Part shown: positions 38,359 to 48,188 of the stretch, piece by piece
How positions within the stretch are numbered: the stretch's first letter is position 1
How the letters are laid out: every line of letters starts with the position of its first letter
Assembly (NCBI RefSeq): GCF_900113835.1
Contig: NZ_FOQV01000001.1
Coordinates: 1,116,001-1,180,000, forward strand
Source: Allobosea sp. OK403
GTDB lineage: Bacteria; Pseudomonadota; Alphaproteobacteria; Rhizobiales; Beijerinckiaceae
Direction of reading: 5' to 3'
DNA length: 64,000 nucleotides
Notes under the pieces: model-generated
What the model saw: only the letters and a program-made list of their open reading frames with translations
Told to the model about the DNA's origin: nothing
Database searches by the model: none
Position numbers and translations under genes: made by a program

Positions 38359-39129
38359 ATGTCGAGCATTGACGCCCGCGCGCCCCTGCCGCGCCAGTCC
38401 CGCTGGTCGAAGCACAAGATCTTCGAGACGAACTCGATCATCCTGATCATCGGCGTGCTGCTGGTGATCTCGATCGGTGGTCTCGTCGAGATCGCACCGC
38501 TGTTCTACCTCAAGAACACCATCGAGAAGGTCGAGGGCATGCGGCCCTACACGCCGCTCGAACTTGCCGGCCGCGGCATTTACGTCCGCGAGGGCTGCTA
38601 CCTCTGCCACAGCCAGATGATCCGGCCGCTGCGTGACGAGATCGAGCGCTACGGGCACTACTCGCTCGCCGCCGAGAGCATGTATGACAAGCCCTTCCAA
38701 TGGGGCTCCAAGCGCACCGGGCCCGATCTCGCCCGTGTCGGTGGCAAATATTCCGACGAATGGCATTCCGGGCACCTTGCCGATCCCCGTTCGCTGGTGC
38801 CGCAATCGATCATGCCGGGCTACCCGTTCCTGGCCAGGACCGAGCTGGCCTATGACGACATCGCTGCCGAGCTGCGCGCCAATCGCGTCGGCGGCGTGCC
38901 CTATACCGACGAGATGATCGCCCAGGCGATGACAGACCTGAAGGCGCAGGCAACTCCGGACCACCCCGGGCAGAGCGCGCTCGAAGCGCGTTATCCCAAG
39001 GTCCAGGCCCGCGATTTCGACGGCAATCCGGGCCGCATCAGCGAAGCCGATGCCCTGATCGCCTATCTCCAGGTGCTCGGAACGCTCGTCGACTTCAAGC
39101 TCTACAACGACAAAGCCAACATTCGCTGA
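38359..39129 (+). CDS. ccoO: cbb3-type cytochrome c oxidase subunit II (monohaem cytochrome c)
   Basis: 256 residues: an N-terminal membrane anchor (about 26-48) and a periplasmic cytochrome c domain with the haem motif Cys80-Tyr-Leu-Cys83-His84 ([11 protein letters not shown]). [14 protein letters not shown] and [10 protein letters not shown], with the axial Met, complete the CcoO signature. The ATG at 38359 follows a GAGGA site, 11 bp after the ccoN stop. Confidence 0.96.
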   Translation: MSSIDARAPLPRQSRWSKHKIFETNSIILIIGVLLVISIGGLVEIAPLFYLKNTIEKVEGMRPYTPLELAGRGIYVREGCYLCHSQMIRPLRDEIERYGHYSLAAESMYDKPFQWGSKRTGPDLARVGGKYSDEWHSGHLADPRSLVPQSIMPGYPFLARTELAYDDIAAELRANRVGGVPYTDEMIAQAMTDLKAQATPDHPGQSALEARYPKVQARDFDGNPGRISEADALIAYLQVLGTLVDFKLYNDKANIR

Positions 39130-39140
39130 ACGAGGCCATC

Positions 39141-39296
39141 ATGGACACGACCTATCAATGGCTCGCGAGCTTCGCCCAATCGGTCGGGCTGCTCTACTTC
39201 GTCGGCATCTTCGTCAGTGTCTGCGCCTACGCTTTCTGGCCCAAAAACCGGGCCCGCTTCGAGCAGGCGGCGTTCACCCCGCTGCAGGAGGATTGA
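39141..39296 (+). CDS. ccoQ: cbb3-type cytochrome c oxidase subunit CcoQ
   Basis: A 51-residue protein reading MDTTYQWLASFAQSVGLLYF at the N-terminus, one transmembrane helix (about 14-34), then the YAFWPKNRARF motif typical of CcoQ/FixQ just after the helix. It sits between ccoO and ccoP, as in other cco operons, with 11- and 3-bp spacers. CcoQ stabilises the assembled oxidase. Confidence 0.92.
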   Translation: MDTTYQWLASFAQSVGLLYFVGIFVSVCAYAFWPKNRARFEQAAFTPLQED

Positions 39297-39299
39297 GCA

Positions 39300-40187
39300 A
39301 TGGATCAGACTCACAAGGGCGACCATGAGGTCGATCATGTCACCGGCACCGCGACGACCGGGCATGAATGGGATGGCATCCGCGAGCTCAACACACCGCT
39401 GCCGCGTTGGTGGCTCAACATCTTCTACGCCACCATCATCTGGTCCTTCGGCTACTGGATCGTCTATCCGGCCTGGCCGCTGATCAGCACGACGACCAAG
39501 GGCGTCATCGGCTATGCGACGCGACTGGATGTCGAGACCGACCTGTCCGCGCTGCGGGCGTTTCGCGCCACCCAGACGCAAGGGCTCGCCGAGGCGTCCC
39601 TGGAGCAGATCAAGGCCGATCCGTCGCTGTTTCGTATCGCCATGGCCCAGGGCAAGGCCGCCTTCGGCGACAATTGCGCTGCCTGCCACGGCGTCGGCGG
39701 CGCAGGTTCGAAGGGCTATCCCAACCTGAACGACGATGACTGGCTCTGGGGCGGCTCGCTCGCCGCGATCCAGACGACGTTGCAGCACGGTATCCGCGTC
39801 GCGACCGATAGCGAGACGCGCGTCAGTCCGATGCCAGCCTTCGGTCGCGACGGCATCCTCAAGCGCGATGAGATCAACGCGGTCGCCAACCATGTCCGCG
39901 TGCTGGCGGGCCTGCCGACGGAGCCGAAGGCCGATCTCGCCAAGGGTCGGGCGCTCTTTGAGCAGAACTGTGCCGCCTGCCATGGCCCCGCCGGCAAGGG
40001 TAATCAGGAAGTCGGCGCGCCGAACCTGACCGATGCGATCACGCTCTATGGCATGGACATGGCCTCGCTGACCGAGACCATCACCAACAGCCGCGGCGGC
40101 GTGATGCCGGCCTGGGGTGCGCGTCTCGACGCCACGACGATCAAGGCGCTGACGGTCTATGTCCACTCGCTCGGCGGAGGACAGTGA
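39300..40187 (+). CDS. ccoP: cbb3-type cytochrome c oxidase subunit III (dihaem cytochrome c)
   Basis: 295 residues: cytosolic N-terminus, one membrane helix (about 38-62, starting RWWLNIFYATIIWSFGYW), and two cytochrome c domains with haem motifs at Cys126-129/His130 and Cys224-227/His228 (CAACHG in both). ELNTPLPRWWL is the CcoP N-terminal signature. It starts 3 bp after ccoQ. Confidence 0.96.
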   Translation: MDQTHKGDHEVDHVTGTATTGHEWDGIRELNTPLPRWWLNIFYATIIWSFGYWIVYPAWPLISTTTKGVIGYATRLDVETDLSALRAFRATQTQGLAEASLEQIKADPSLFRIAMAQGKAAFGDNCAACHGVGGAGSKGYPNLNDDDWLWGGSLAAIQTTLQHGIRVATDSETRVSPMPAFGRDGILKRDEINAVANHVRVLAGLPTEPKADLAKGRALFEQNCAACHGPAGKGNQEVGAPNLTDAITLYGMDMASLTETITNSRGGVMPAWGARLDATTIKALTVYVHSLGGGQ

Positions 40188-40188
40188 G

Positions 40189-41625
40189 ATGAATGTCGCC
40201 GAGGCCGATGGGCTGCCGCTCTTCGCAGCCTCGAAGAAGGTCTATCCGCAAAGCGTGTCGGGCCCATTCCGCCGCGCCAAGTGGACGATCCTCATCCTCT
40301 GCCTCGGCATCTACTACCTCCTGCCCTTCCTGCGCTGGGATCGCGGGGCGCACCTGCCCAACCAGGCCGTCCTGGCCGACATCGCTCATAACCGCTTCTA
40401 TTTCTTCTTCATCGAGATCTGGCCGCAGGAAGTCTATTACTTCACCGGCCTGCTGATCCTGGCAGCCTTCATCCTGTTCCTGATGAACGCCATCGCGGGC
40501 CGGCTATGGTGCGGCTATCTCTGCCCTCAGACGGTCTGGACTGACCTTTTCCTCGCTGTCGAACGCGCCTTCGAGGGGGATCGGCGCGAGCGCATGAAGC
40601 GCGACGAAGCGCCCTGGACCACCGGGACGCTGCTGCGCAAGACGGGCAAGCATGTCGTCTGGCTCACAATCGCCTGGTGGACGGGCGGCGCATGGGTGCT
40701 CTATTTTGCCGACGCACCAACGCTCGTGCACCAGCTCGCTACCTTTACGGCGCCACTCTCGGCCTATGTCTGGATTGCGATCCTGACCTTCACGACCTAT
40801 GCGCTCGCCGGCGTCATGCGCGAGCAGGTCTGCAAGTTCATGTGTCCCTGGCCGCGCATCCAGGCGGCCCTAACCGACGATGACGCGCTCAACGTCACCT
40901 ATCGATACGACCGTGGCGAACCACGCGTCTCGGTGAAACAGGCACAGCGGCTGCGGGATCAGGGCGCACCGGCCGGCGACTGCATTGACTGCCACCAATG
41001 CGTCGCCGTTTGTCCCACGGGAATCGACATCCGCGACGGTGCCCAGCTCGACTGCATCCAATGCGGCCTGTGCATCGACGCCTGCGACAACGTGATGGCG
41101 AAGATCGGCCGACCCGATCGGCTCATTGGCTATGACACCGAGGACAACGTCCAGCGCAGATTGGCCGGCGAGAAGACCATCTATCGCCCGATACGGGCGC
41201 GGACGCTGATCTATACCACGCTGATCATGCTGGTCGGCGGCGCGATGCTCTATCAGCTTGCGACCCGGCGCACGGCCGAGATTTCCGTTCTGCACGATCG
41301 CGCACCCCTCTTCGTCAAGCTCAGCGATGGCTCGATCCGCAACGCCTACGCCGTGCGCCTGCTCAACAAGCGTCCGGAGGCGCGGCCCTTCGCCCTGACG
41401 GTCGCCGGCATTCCCGGCATCCGAATTGAGGCCATCGGCGCGCAGGCGACGGCCGATCTACGCCCGATCGTGACGGTCGAGGCTGATACATCGCGCGAGG
41501 TCCGGGTGCTCGTCACGGTGCCGCCCGATGCTCATCTCGACGCCTCGCAGAGCATCACCTTCACAGCCTCGGACCTGTTCGTCGGCGAGATCGTGCGCGC
41601 CCAGGATCACTTCATCGCACCTTAG
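40189..41625 (+). CDS. ccoG: Cytochrome c oxidase accessory protein CcoG (RdxA/FixG)
   Basis: 478 residues with about five membrane helices and two 4Fe-4S ferredoxin motifs, CIDCHQCVAVCPTGIDI and CIQCGLCIDACDNV, plus the GYLCPQTVWTD and CKFMCPWPRIQ Cys motifs. CcoG reduces Cu(II) for CuB-site assembly. The C-terminal immunoglobulin-like IG_FixG region is present (about 370-475). ATG 40189 follows the ccoP stop by one base. The frame upstream lies inside ccoP. Confidence 0.95.
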   Translation: MNVAEADGLPLFAASKKVYPQSVSGPFRRAKWTILILCLGIYYLLPFLRWDRGAHLPNQAVLADIAHNRFYFFFIEIWPQEVYYFTGLLILAAFILFLMNAIAGRLWCGYLCPQTVWTDLFLAVERAFEGDRRERMKRDEAPWTTGTLLRKTGKHVVWLTIAWWTGGAWVLYFADAPTLVHQLATFTAPLSAYVWIAILTFTTYALAGVMREQVCKFMCPWPRIQAALTDDDALNVTYRYDRGEPRVSVKQAQRLRDQGAPAGDCIDCHQCVAVCPTGIDIRDGAQLDCIQCGLCIDACDNVMAKIGRPDRLIGYDTEDNVQRRLAGEKTIYRPIRARTLIYTTLIMLVGGAMLYQLATRRTAEISVLHDRAPLFVKLSDGSIRNAYAVRLLNKRPEARPFALTVAGIPGIRIEAIGAQATADLRPIVTVEADTSREVRVLVTVPPDAHLDASQSITFTASDLFVGEIVRAQDHFIAP

Positions 41626-41633
41626 GGGACGCC

Positions 41634-42179
41634 ATGTCCTGTTGCGGAGCTTTCGCCATGCCGATCGATCTTCCAGCCCAGCCGACGCCACAACGCCGCC
41701 CCTTCGAGCTCAGCGGCCGCACGGTGCTGGCCAGCCTGCTCGGCTTCTTCGTGGTGGTCGCCTCCGTCAACGCGATCATGATGACGGCGGCGATCCGGAC
41801 CATGCCCGGGGTTGACGTCAAGAGCGCCTATGAGACCAGCCAGCGCTTCAATGGCGAGATCGCGCGCATGCACGCCCAGGCCGAGCGCGGCTGGCAGGCG
41901 CAGGCTCAGATCAGCCGCGACGGCAGCGGCGCGACGGTGACCCTGAATCTGCACGACCATTCCGGCATCGCCCTCACCGGCCTCGTTGTCGAGGCGAAAC
42001 TGCAGCACCCAGCTTCCCGCCAGGAGGACCACGAGGCGCGCCTCGTCGAGACCGCACCCGGCCTCTACTCGGCAACGATACCGGCAATCCATCGCGGCGG
42101 CTGGACGCTCGCGGTGGAGGCGAGCCGTGACAACGAGACGCTCTTCGTCTCGCGCAGCCGCATCCAGCTGGCGGAGTGA
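41634..42179 (+). CDS. ccoH: FixH/CcoH family assembly protein
   Basis: A 181-residue protein with one N-terminal membrane helix (about 30-52, VLASLLGFFVVVASVNAIMM) and a periplasmic FixH domain containing YETSQRFN and a C-terminal beta sandwich (GWTLAVEA). A Cys-Cys pair occurs at residues 3-4. An alternative start is Met9 (MPIDLPAQP). CcoH helps assemble and stabilise the cbb3 oxidase. Confidence 0.92.
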   Translation: MSCCGAFAMPIDLPAQPTPQRRPFELSGRTVLASLLGFFVVVASVNAIMMTAAIRTMPGVDVKSAYETSQRFNGEIARMHAQAERGWQAQAQISRDGSGATVTLNLHDHSGIALTGLVVEAKLQHPASRQEDHEARLVETAPGLYSATIPAIHRGGWTLAVEASRDNETLFVSRSRIQLAE

Positions 42180-42183
42180 GACC

Positions 42184-44388
42184 ATGGCCGCGCAACAGGA
42201 TCTCTCCGTCTTCGTCCGCCATCACGACGGGATCGACGGCATGGAGCTGGCCATCGACGGTATCCGCTGCGCCGGCTGCATGCATGCGATCGAGAAGGGG
42301 CTGAAGCGGGACTCAGGCATCCTCAGCGCGCGCGTCAATCTCGCGCTGAAGCGCGTCACGGTGGAATGGCGCGAGGGTGTGCTGCGGCCCGAAGCGGTGA
42401 TCGAGCGGCTCGCGCGCCTCGGCTTCAAAGCCTATCCCTTCCTGCCCTCCGAGCAGCAGGACAGCGTCACGCGCGAGGAAGCGCGGCTGCTGCGCTATCT
42501 CGGCGTCGCCGGCTTCGCCGCCATGAACATCATGCTGCTCTCTGTCTCGGTCTGGTCCGGCAATGCCAGCGACATCAATCCGGTGACGCGTGATCTCTTT
42601 CACTGGCTCTCGGCCCTGATCGCCTTGCCGACCGCGGCCTATGCCGGCCGCCCCTTCTTCGAAAGTGCGTTGCGGGCGCTGAAGGCGGGCGCGGTCAACA
42701 TGGACGTGCCGATCACGCTCGGAGTCGTGCTCGCGCTCGGCATGTCGGTGGTCGAGACCTGGAATCACGCCGAGCACGCCTATTTCGACGGCGCGGTGAT
42801 GCTGCTCTTCTTCCTGCTGATCGGACGCTATCTCGATCAGATGATGCGCCGCCGCACTCGCGATCTCGCCGGCAATCTCGCTGCCCTCAAGGCCGAGACG
42901 GCAACCCGCCTCGAGCGCGACGGTACGACGATCGTGGTTCCGATCGCGGCGGTCTCGCCCGGCGATCTCGTCCTGGTCCAGCCGGGAGAGCGCGTCGCCA
43001 TCGATGGCCTCGTCGAGACCGGCCAGTCCGAGATCGACCAGAGCCTGGTCACGGGCGAGACGATGCCGATGCTGGTCGCGCCGGGTGGACGCGTCCATGC
43101 TGGCACGACGAATCTCTCAGGCGCCTTGACCGTACGCGTCGAGGCAGCGGGCAGCGGCACATTGCTCGACGAGATCGACCGGCTGATGGCCCAGGCTGTC
43201 GAGAGCCGCTCGCGCTATGTTCATCTATCCGACCGCGCGGCCCGGCTCTACGCGCCGCTGGTGCACGCCACCGCTCTTGCCACGCTTCTCGGCTGGATCG
43301 CCTTCGGCCTGCCTTGGCAGCAGGCATTGATCATCGCCATCACCGTGCTGATCATCACCTGCCCCTGCGCACTCGGGCTCGCGATTCCCGCTGTCCAGGT
43401 CGTCGCGGCCTCGGCGCTATTCCGTCGCAAGGTCATGCTGAAGGAGGGCGACGCGCTTGAGAGGCTGGCCGAAGCCGACATGGTCGTCTTCGACAAGACC
43501 GGCACGCTGACCTTGCCCGAACCCGAACTGCTCAACGCAGACAGCCTCGATGTCAGCATCGTGCGACAGGCGGCGGCGCTGGCGGCGGCGAGCCGTCACC
43601 CGCTGGCGCAGGCGATCAGCCGCGCCGCAGGCAATCCCGCGCCCGTTCGCAATGTGCATGAACATCAGGGGCTCGGCCTTGTCGCCTTGGTTGACGGCAG
43701 CGAGATGCGCCTGGGCAGCGTCTCCTTCTGCGAGGCACAGGCGGAAGCGGACCTTGTCGCCGCGACCTTCCCCACCACCTCGCTGATCGCATGGCGCCAT
43801 GGCGATGCCTGCGCTGTCTTCGCAATTGGTCAGCGCCTGCGTCCGGACGCTCGCGCCTGCATTGCTGCGCTGCGCCAGCTCGGGCTTGGCGTGATGATCC
43901 TGTCGGGCGACCGGGAGGCTGCCGTCGCCTCTGTCGCGCAGGAGCTCGGCATTGCGACATACCGCGCCGCCATGCGCCCAGACGAGAAGCTCCTCGCGCT
44001 CGCCGACCTCGCGGCCGGAGGCTGCAAGATCCTGATGGTCGGGGATGGGCTCAATGACGCCCCAGCGCTGGCAAAGGCGCATGTCTCGATCTCACCTGTC
44101 AGCGCAGCGCATCTGGCGCAGGCCGCCGCCGACATCGTCTTCCTCGGCGACAGTCTGGCTCCCGTCGCCTCCAGCATCCTCATCGCCCGCAAAGCGCGTC
44201 GGCTGATGATACAAAACCTCTGGTTCGCCGTGCTCTACAATGCAGTAGCGGTCCCGATCGCGATCGCGGGCCTCGCGACGCCACTGGTCGCGGCCGCAGC
44301 AATGTCGGGTTCTTCGTTGATCGTCACGCTCAACGCCCTGCGCGCCGGACGCACCGCAGCTTCCGCGGCGGAGAGGACACCCTCATGA
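42184..44388 (+). CDS. ccoI: Copper-translocating P-type ATPase for cbb3 assembly
   Basis: 734 residues: an N-terminal HMA domain with Cys29-x2-Cys32 (IRCAGCMHA), eight helices, transmembrane metal motif CPCALGLAIP, phosphorylation site DKTGTLT and GDGLNDAPAL hinge. CcoI/FixI delivers Cu(I) for the oxidase's CuB. ATG 42184 begins just after the ccoH stop. The long upstream open frame is antisense-like ccoH shadow. Confidence 0.95.
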   Translation: MAAQQDLSVFVRHHDGIDGMELAIDGIRCAGCMHAIEKGLKRDSGILSARVNLALKRVTVEWREGVLRPEAVIERLARLGFKAYPFLPSEQQDSVTREEARLLRYLGVAGFAAMNIMLLSVSVWSGNASDINPVTRDLFHWLSALIALPTAAYAGRPFFESALRALKAGAVNMDVPITLGVVLALGMSVVETWNHAEHAYFDGAVMLLFFLLIGRYLDQMMRRRTRDLAGNLAALKAETATRLERDGTTIVVPIAAVSPGDLVLVQPGERVAIDGLVETGQSEIDQSLVTGETMPMLVAPGGRVHAGTTNLSGALTVRVEAAGSGTLLDEIDRLMAQAVESRSRYVHLSDRAARLYAPLVHATALATLLGWIAFGLPWQQALIIAITVLIITCPCALGLAIPAVQVVAASALFRRKVMLKEGDALERLAEADMVVFDKTGTLTLPEPELLNADSLDVSIVRQAAALAAASRHPLAQAISRAAGNPAPVRNVHEHQGLGLVALVDGSEMRLGSVSFCEAQAEADLVAATFPTTSLIAWRHGDACAVFAIGQRLRPDARACIAALRQLGLGVMILSGDREAAVASVAQELGIATYRAAMRPDEKLLALADLAAGGCKILMVGDGLNDAPALAKAHVSISPVSAAHLAQAAADIVFLGDSLAPVASSILIARKARRLMIQNLWFAVLYNAVAVPIAIAGLATPLVAAAAMSGSSLIVTLNALRAGRTAASAAERTPS

Positions 44389-44582
44389 ACATCATCGTCA
44401 TTCTCTTTCCCCTGGCGCTGGGGCTCGGCCTGGCAGGCCTGGCCGGCTTCTTCTGGTGCATGCGCACGGGTCAGTACAATGACCTGGAAGGATCAGGCTG
44501 GCGCGTCCTGCAGGATGACGATCTGGCCGACGATCAGTCGCCGCACGCAAATGCGACGCGACAGCCAGAGCGAGCACTCTGA
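44385..44582 (+). CDS. ccoS: cbb3-type oxidase assembly protein CcoS
   Basis: A 65-residue protein: one membrane helix (about 3-25), then the characteristic FFWCMRTGQYNDLEGSGWRVL signature split around GQYDDLEG. It overlaps the ccoI stop by 4 bp (ATGA). CcoS is needed for cofactor insertion into CcoN. It is the last gene of the operon. Confidence 0.93.
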   Translation: MNIIVILFPLALGLGLAGLAGFFWCMRTGQYNDLEGSGWRVLQDDDLADDQSPHANATRQPERAL

Positions 44583-44673
44583 GAAGGCGCGAGGCGCAGG
44601 CCTGACATCATCTCGACCCGCAGCCCTTGATCGGCTCCCCGTCTCACACGCCCGGCGCGACCTGATCCTCGGG

Positions 44674-44779
44674 CTAGAGCGTTTTCGAGCGAAGCGGACA
44701 CCGGTTCGCGTAAAGAAAATGCGGTAAAACAAAGAGTTAGAGAATTCTCGCGATTCGGAGAAACGCGAAATTGCTCTAG
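44674..44779. repeat. Palindromic intergenic repeat, full copy
   Basis: This matches 33691-33795 with scattered changes: CTAGAGCGTTTTCGAGCG at the start, GACACCGGTTCGCGT, and the end palindrome TTAGAGAATTCTCGCG...CGCGAAATTGCTCTAG. It lies between the converging ccoS and the PatZ-like gene and could serve as a two-way terminator. Confidence 0.8.
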
Positions 44780-44794
44780 AAACTGCCCGTCACC

Positions 44795-47566
44795 TCAGCT
44801 CTCGCTTGCCGCATAAGGGGACACCGTTGTCGGTGAAATCCTTGTCTCGGCCGGGCCATGAGTGGAAACATCCGTAGAGGGCGTTCCTGCCTCGATAGAA
44901 AGCGTCACTCGCTTGGTGTCGGAATCGGGTCCGCCTGGCTCCGCCACGAAACCCAGTTCTCCAGCCATGCGCAACATCGCGGCATTTTCACTCAGGACAT
45001 CGCCATAAACGGTCCTGTACCCCGCTTGTCGGGCGTAGCCGACGATCTCGGACAGGAGCTGGAATCCCAACCCCCTGCCCTTCATGTCCGAGCGGACGAG
45101 GATCGCGAACTCGGCAGAGCTGCGCTCCGGATCGCCTATGACGCGCACGACGCCATAGATCGGTCCCTCACCGAAGCCCGAGCCCGGCTCGATGGCGACG
45201 AAGGCCATCTCCCGGTCGTAATCGATCTGCGAGAGTCGAGCGGCCAGGTCGTGCTCGAAACGCTTCACTGAACCGAAGAAACGCATCCGCAGATCCTTGG
45301 CCGAGCATTGCTCGACCATGGCAGTGATTGCGACCTCGTCTTCCGGCCGGATCGGGCGCAACTCGAGAGGCGTGCCGTCTGTAAGGACGACCGCTCGCTC
45401 CAGCGTCCGCGGATAGGGCGTGATCGTATGGCCGCCGGCCGATACCGGCTCTGCAGCGATCGCAATCCGCGCATCCAGGGCGATCACGCCGCCCGCGTCG
45501 GCCAGCAGCGGATTGATGTCGAGCTCCAGCACATCTGGGAGGTGCACTGTGATCTCCGAGAGGCGCAGCAGCACGTCCTCGATGGCGCCCGAACGGACCG
45601 GCGGCACGTTCCGGAAACCGCGGAGCAACCGGGCGACGCGCGTATGCGCCACCATGTCACCGGCGAGGACGGAATTCAGCGGCGGTAGTCCGATGCTGCG
45701 ATCGGACATGACCTCGGCCGCCGTGCCGCCCTGTCCGAACAGGATGACCGGGCCGAAGGTGACGTCGTGCGCGATACCGACGATCAATTCCTGCGCATGC
45801 GGGCGCGAGATCATGGCCTGGACGGTGAAGCGCAACGCCCGCGCCTCGGGGCGGGTCCGGCGCACGCGCCCAAGCATCGCCTCAGCCTCTCGCAACACCT
45901 CGGCGCCGGACGCCAGGCCGAGCGCGACGCCACCGACATCGGATTTATGCGTGATGTCCGGAGACAGAATCTTCAGGGCCACAGGACCGCCGATCTCGTC
46001 CGCTATGCGCCCAGCCTCGGCCGGCGTCCCGGCGATGCGGGTCTCGACCGTCGGAATGCCCAGCAGAGCAAGCAGACGTTTCGCTTCCTGCTCGTTGAGC
46101 AGGAGCCTGCCATCGTGCCGAACCGCGGCGATCAGTTCGCCGGCGGCGGCAACGGCCGCCGGCGCCAGCATCACCCCAGCTGAAGGCGTCTCCAGGAGCA
46201 GGGTCTGGTTGCGTCGGAATTCGACGAGATGGCCGAAGGCGCGTACGGCCTGCTCGGGACTGTCGAAGCTCGGCACCCGCCCTTCACGCAGGGCGTGGCG
46301 CGACTCCGCTGAGGCTTCGCTGCCGAGCCAGTTGGCCAGAACCGGGACGCTATGCCCGGCCACCGCAGCAGTCGCAACGGCACGCGCCGCTTCCGCGCCA
46401 TCCGCCAGAGCCGTTGGGCAATTGATCGCCAGAATGGCGTCGCTCGCCGGCTCCCGCATCAGGATCGCCAAGGCCGCGCCGTATCGCTCAGCTGTCGCAT
46501 CGCCAAGGATGTCGACCGGATTGCCATGCGACCAGCTGTGCGGCAGCACCAGATCGAGTGCCGAGCGGCTTTCGGCACTGAGTTCCGCGACCTGCAAGCC
46601 ACGCTCCGCCAGTGCATCGACCGCCAGCACGCCGGCGCCACCACCATTGGTCAGGATCATCAGGCGATCACCGGAGACCCGGACGCCGCTCGCCAGGATC
46701 GCGGCGGCGGCGAACAGCTCGTCGAGCTCGTGGACCCGCAAGAGACCAGCCCGGCGAAAGGCTGCATCATAGACCGCGTCCGAGCCCGCGAGTGCACCGG
46801 TATGCGATAGGGCGGCCTTTGCTCCGGCGCTGCTGCGCCCCGACTTGACGACGAGAACCGGCTTCGTGCGCGCCGCGGCACGCGCCGCCGACATGAACTT
46901 GCGCGCATGGGTGATGTTTTCGACATAGAGCAGGATCGCTCGCGTCGCGGCATCCGAGGCGAGATAGTCAAGCACATCGCCGAAATCGACGTCGCTCATG
47001 TCGCCAAGCGACATGACATGGGAGAAGCCGATCTGCCGCTGCTGCGCCCAGCCCAGCATAGCGGTGATGATGGCGCCGGACTGGCTGATGAGGGCAATGC
47101 CGCCCGGCCGCGGCGTGAGCTGGGCGAAGCTCGCATTGATCGCCCGCGGGGTCGAGATCAGGCCGAGGCAATTGGGACCGACGATGCGCATCAGGTGCGG
47201 GCGCGCCGCGTCCAGCAGCCGCTGGCGCAGTTCGCCCTCGGCGCCCTTGCTTTCAAAGCCAGCGCTGACGACCACGGCCGCCCGGCAGCCGCGCTGGCCG
47301 AGCTCAGCAACAATGCCGGGAACGCTCGCTGCGGGCGTCGCGATCACCGCCAGATCGGGCACCACGGGCAGCTCTGCGATGGAATGATAGGTGTAGGTCG
47401 AGGCCACCGCACGCGCATGGGGATTGACGCACAGGATCGCCCCTTCGAAGCCGGCACCAAGCAGATTGGCAGCGATGACCTGACCGACAGAACCCGGGGT
47501 ATTGCTGGCCCCGATCAGCGCGATCGACTTTGGGCTGAAAAGCGCGTCGAAATTGCGGATGCTCAT
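44795..47566 (-). CDS. NDP-forming acyl-CoA synthetase fused to GNAT acetyltransferase (PatZ/Pka-like)
   Basis: 923 residues. A CoA-binding domain (IALIGASNTPGSVG, about 14-27), a succinyl-CoA-synthetase-like ligase region (VGPNCLGLIS, ISQSGA), an ATP-grasp domain (about 490-715, PVALKILSPDITHKSDVGGV) and a C-terminal GNAT domain (about 735-890, RPIRPEDEVAITAMV, VRSDMKGRGLGFQLL) match the protein lysine acetyltransferase architecture. The catalytic His of true ADP-forming synthetases is replaced in such proteins, and I cannot verify it here. The GNAT acetyl-CoA motif (RGLGF) is intact. A FixK-type site lies about 70 bp upstream. Confidence 0.88.
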   Translation of the reverse strand: MSIRNFDALFSPKSIALIGASNTPGSVGQVIAANLLGAGFEGAILCVNPHARAVASTYTYHSIAELPVVPDLAVIATPAASVPGIVAELGQRGCRAAVVVSAGFESKGAEGELRQRLLDAARPHLMRIVGPNCLGLISTPRAINASFAQLTPRPGGIALISQSGAIITAMLGWAQQRQIGFSHVMSLGDMSDVDFGDVLDYLASDAATRAILLYVENITHARKFMSAARAAARTKPVLVVKSGRSSAGAKAALSHTGALAGSDAVYDAAFRRAGLLRVHELDELFAAAAILASGVRVSGDRLMILTNGGGAGVLAVDALAERGLQVAELSAESRSALDLVLPHSWSHGNPVDILGDATAERYGAALAILMREPASDAILAINCPTALADGAEAARAVATAAVAGHSVPVLANWLGSEASAESRHALREGRVPSFDSPEQAVRAFGHLVEFRRNQTLLLETPSAGVMLAPAAVAAAGELIAAVRHDGRLLLNEQEAKRLLALLGIPTVETRIAGTPAEAGRIADEIGGPVALKILSPDITHKSDVGGVALGLASGAEVLREAEAMLGRVRRTRPEARALRFTVQAMISRPHAQELIVGIAHDVTFGPVILFGQGGTAAEVMSDRSIGLPPLNSVLAGDMVAHTRVARLLRGFRNVPPVRSGAIEDVLLRLSEITVHLPDVLELDINPLLADAGGVIALDARIAIAAEPVSAGGHTITPYPRTLERAVVLTDGTPLELRPIRPEDEVAITAMVEQCSAKDLRMRFFGSVKRFEHDLAARLSQIDYDREMAFVAIEPGSGFGEGPIYGVVRVIGDPERSSAEFAILVRSDMKGRGLGFQLLSEIVGYARQAGYRTVYGDVLSENAAMLRMAGELGFVAEPGGPDSDTKRVTLSIEAGTPSTDVSTHGPAETRISPTTVSPYAASES

Positions 47567-47629
47567 GGCAGTGATGCCCCTCCGGGCCCCGTGCCCGCGG
47601 CGAGATTGCCGATCCCTGCTCCAGCAACC

Positions 47630-47643
47630 TTGCTCTGGATCAA
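47630..47643. promoter_or_regulatory. FixK/FnrN box between the PatZ-like gene and the 47.7-kb gene
   Basis: TTGCTCTGGATCAA fits TTG(A/C)-N6-TCAA. The centre is about 70 bp from each divergent start (47566 and 47705), so one site could serve both genes. Confidence 0.65.
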
Positions 47644-47704
47644 ATCATCGGCCGCCATTCGGTGAAATGATCAGCAAATGAACGCTTCACTCGGGACTAT
47701 TGCC

Positions 47705-48115
47705 ATGCTTCAGCGGATTACACTCCATCTTGCGCGGACCCCTTCTCACCCGGAGGGCGACAGCCGGGACGGCTATGAGATTGCCGCTCCGTTGACCGAG
47801 GACGGCCGGCTCGACGCCGAGCAATGGCGCCTCGAGCGCGAGCGCTGCCGTGTCCGGCGGTTCCGGCCCGGCGAACCCGATCGCCATGGCTGGCTGCTCC
47901 ACCGCGCCGGCGGTGACGGCGGCGCGACTTGGCTGATCGACTACGACGATACGACGCGCGACGACGACGAGGGTACCTTCAAGCTCGACCGGCATCGCAT
48001 CGCGGTCGGCGAATACATCTCGGTACGTGGCGATGACGATGACTTCGTCCCCTTCAGGGTGGCGTCTATCCGCAGGATGGGCACCGTCTCGCTGGCGCTG
48101 TCGGGCCGGCCCTAA
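47705..48115 (+). CDS. Conserved small hypothetical protein of the microoxic cluster
   Basis: A 136-residue, highly charged protein starting MLQRITLHLARTPSHPEGDS, with GYEIAAPLTEDGRLDAEQWR and an acidic DDTTRDDDEGTFKLDRHRIAVGEYISV stretch. Similar proteins occur near FixK-regulated genes in alphaproteobacteria, but no function is known to me. The start at 47705 is favoured over the in-frame ATG at 47678 because it fits both the usual N-terminus and the box spacing. A universal stress gene follows 73 bp downstream. Confidence 0.7.
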   Translation: MLQRITLHLARTPSHPEGDSRDGYEIAAPLTEDGRLDAEQWRLERERCRVRRFRPGEPDRHGWLLHRAGGDGGATWLIDYDDTTRDDDEGTFKLDRHRIAVGEYISVRGDDDDFVPFRVASIRRMGTVSLALSGRP

Positions 48116-48188
48116 TCCTGACCGCAGGTCCCCGGAGGCTGCAGTGTTCGCGCTCCGCGCAAACACCGCCCCAGACAAGAGAGACATC

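Noticed and set aside
45420..46772. A 450-codon plus-strand frame in the PatZ-like gene.
   Set aside because: Ser/Arg/Ala-rich shadow of the real minus-strand gene.
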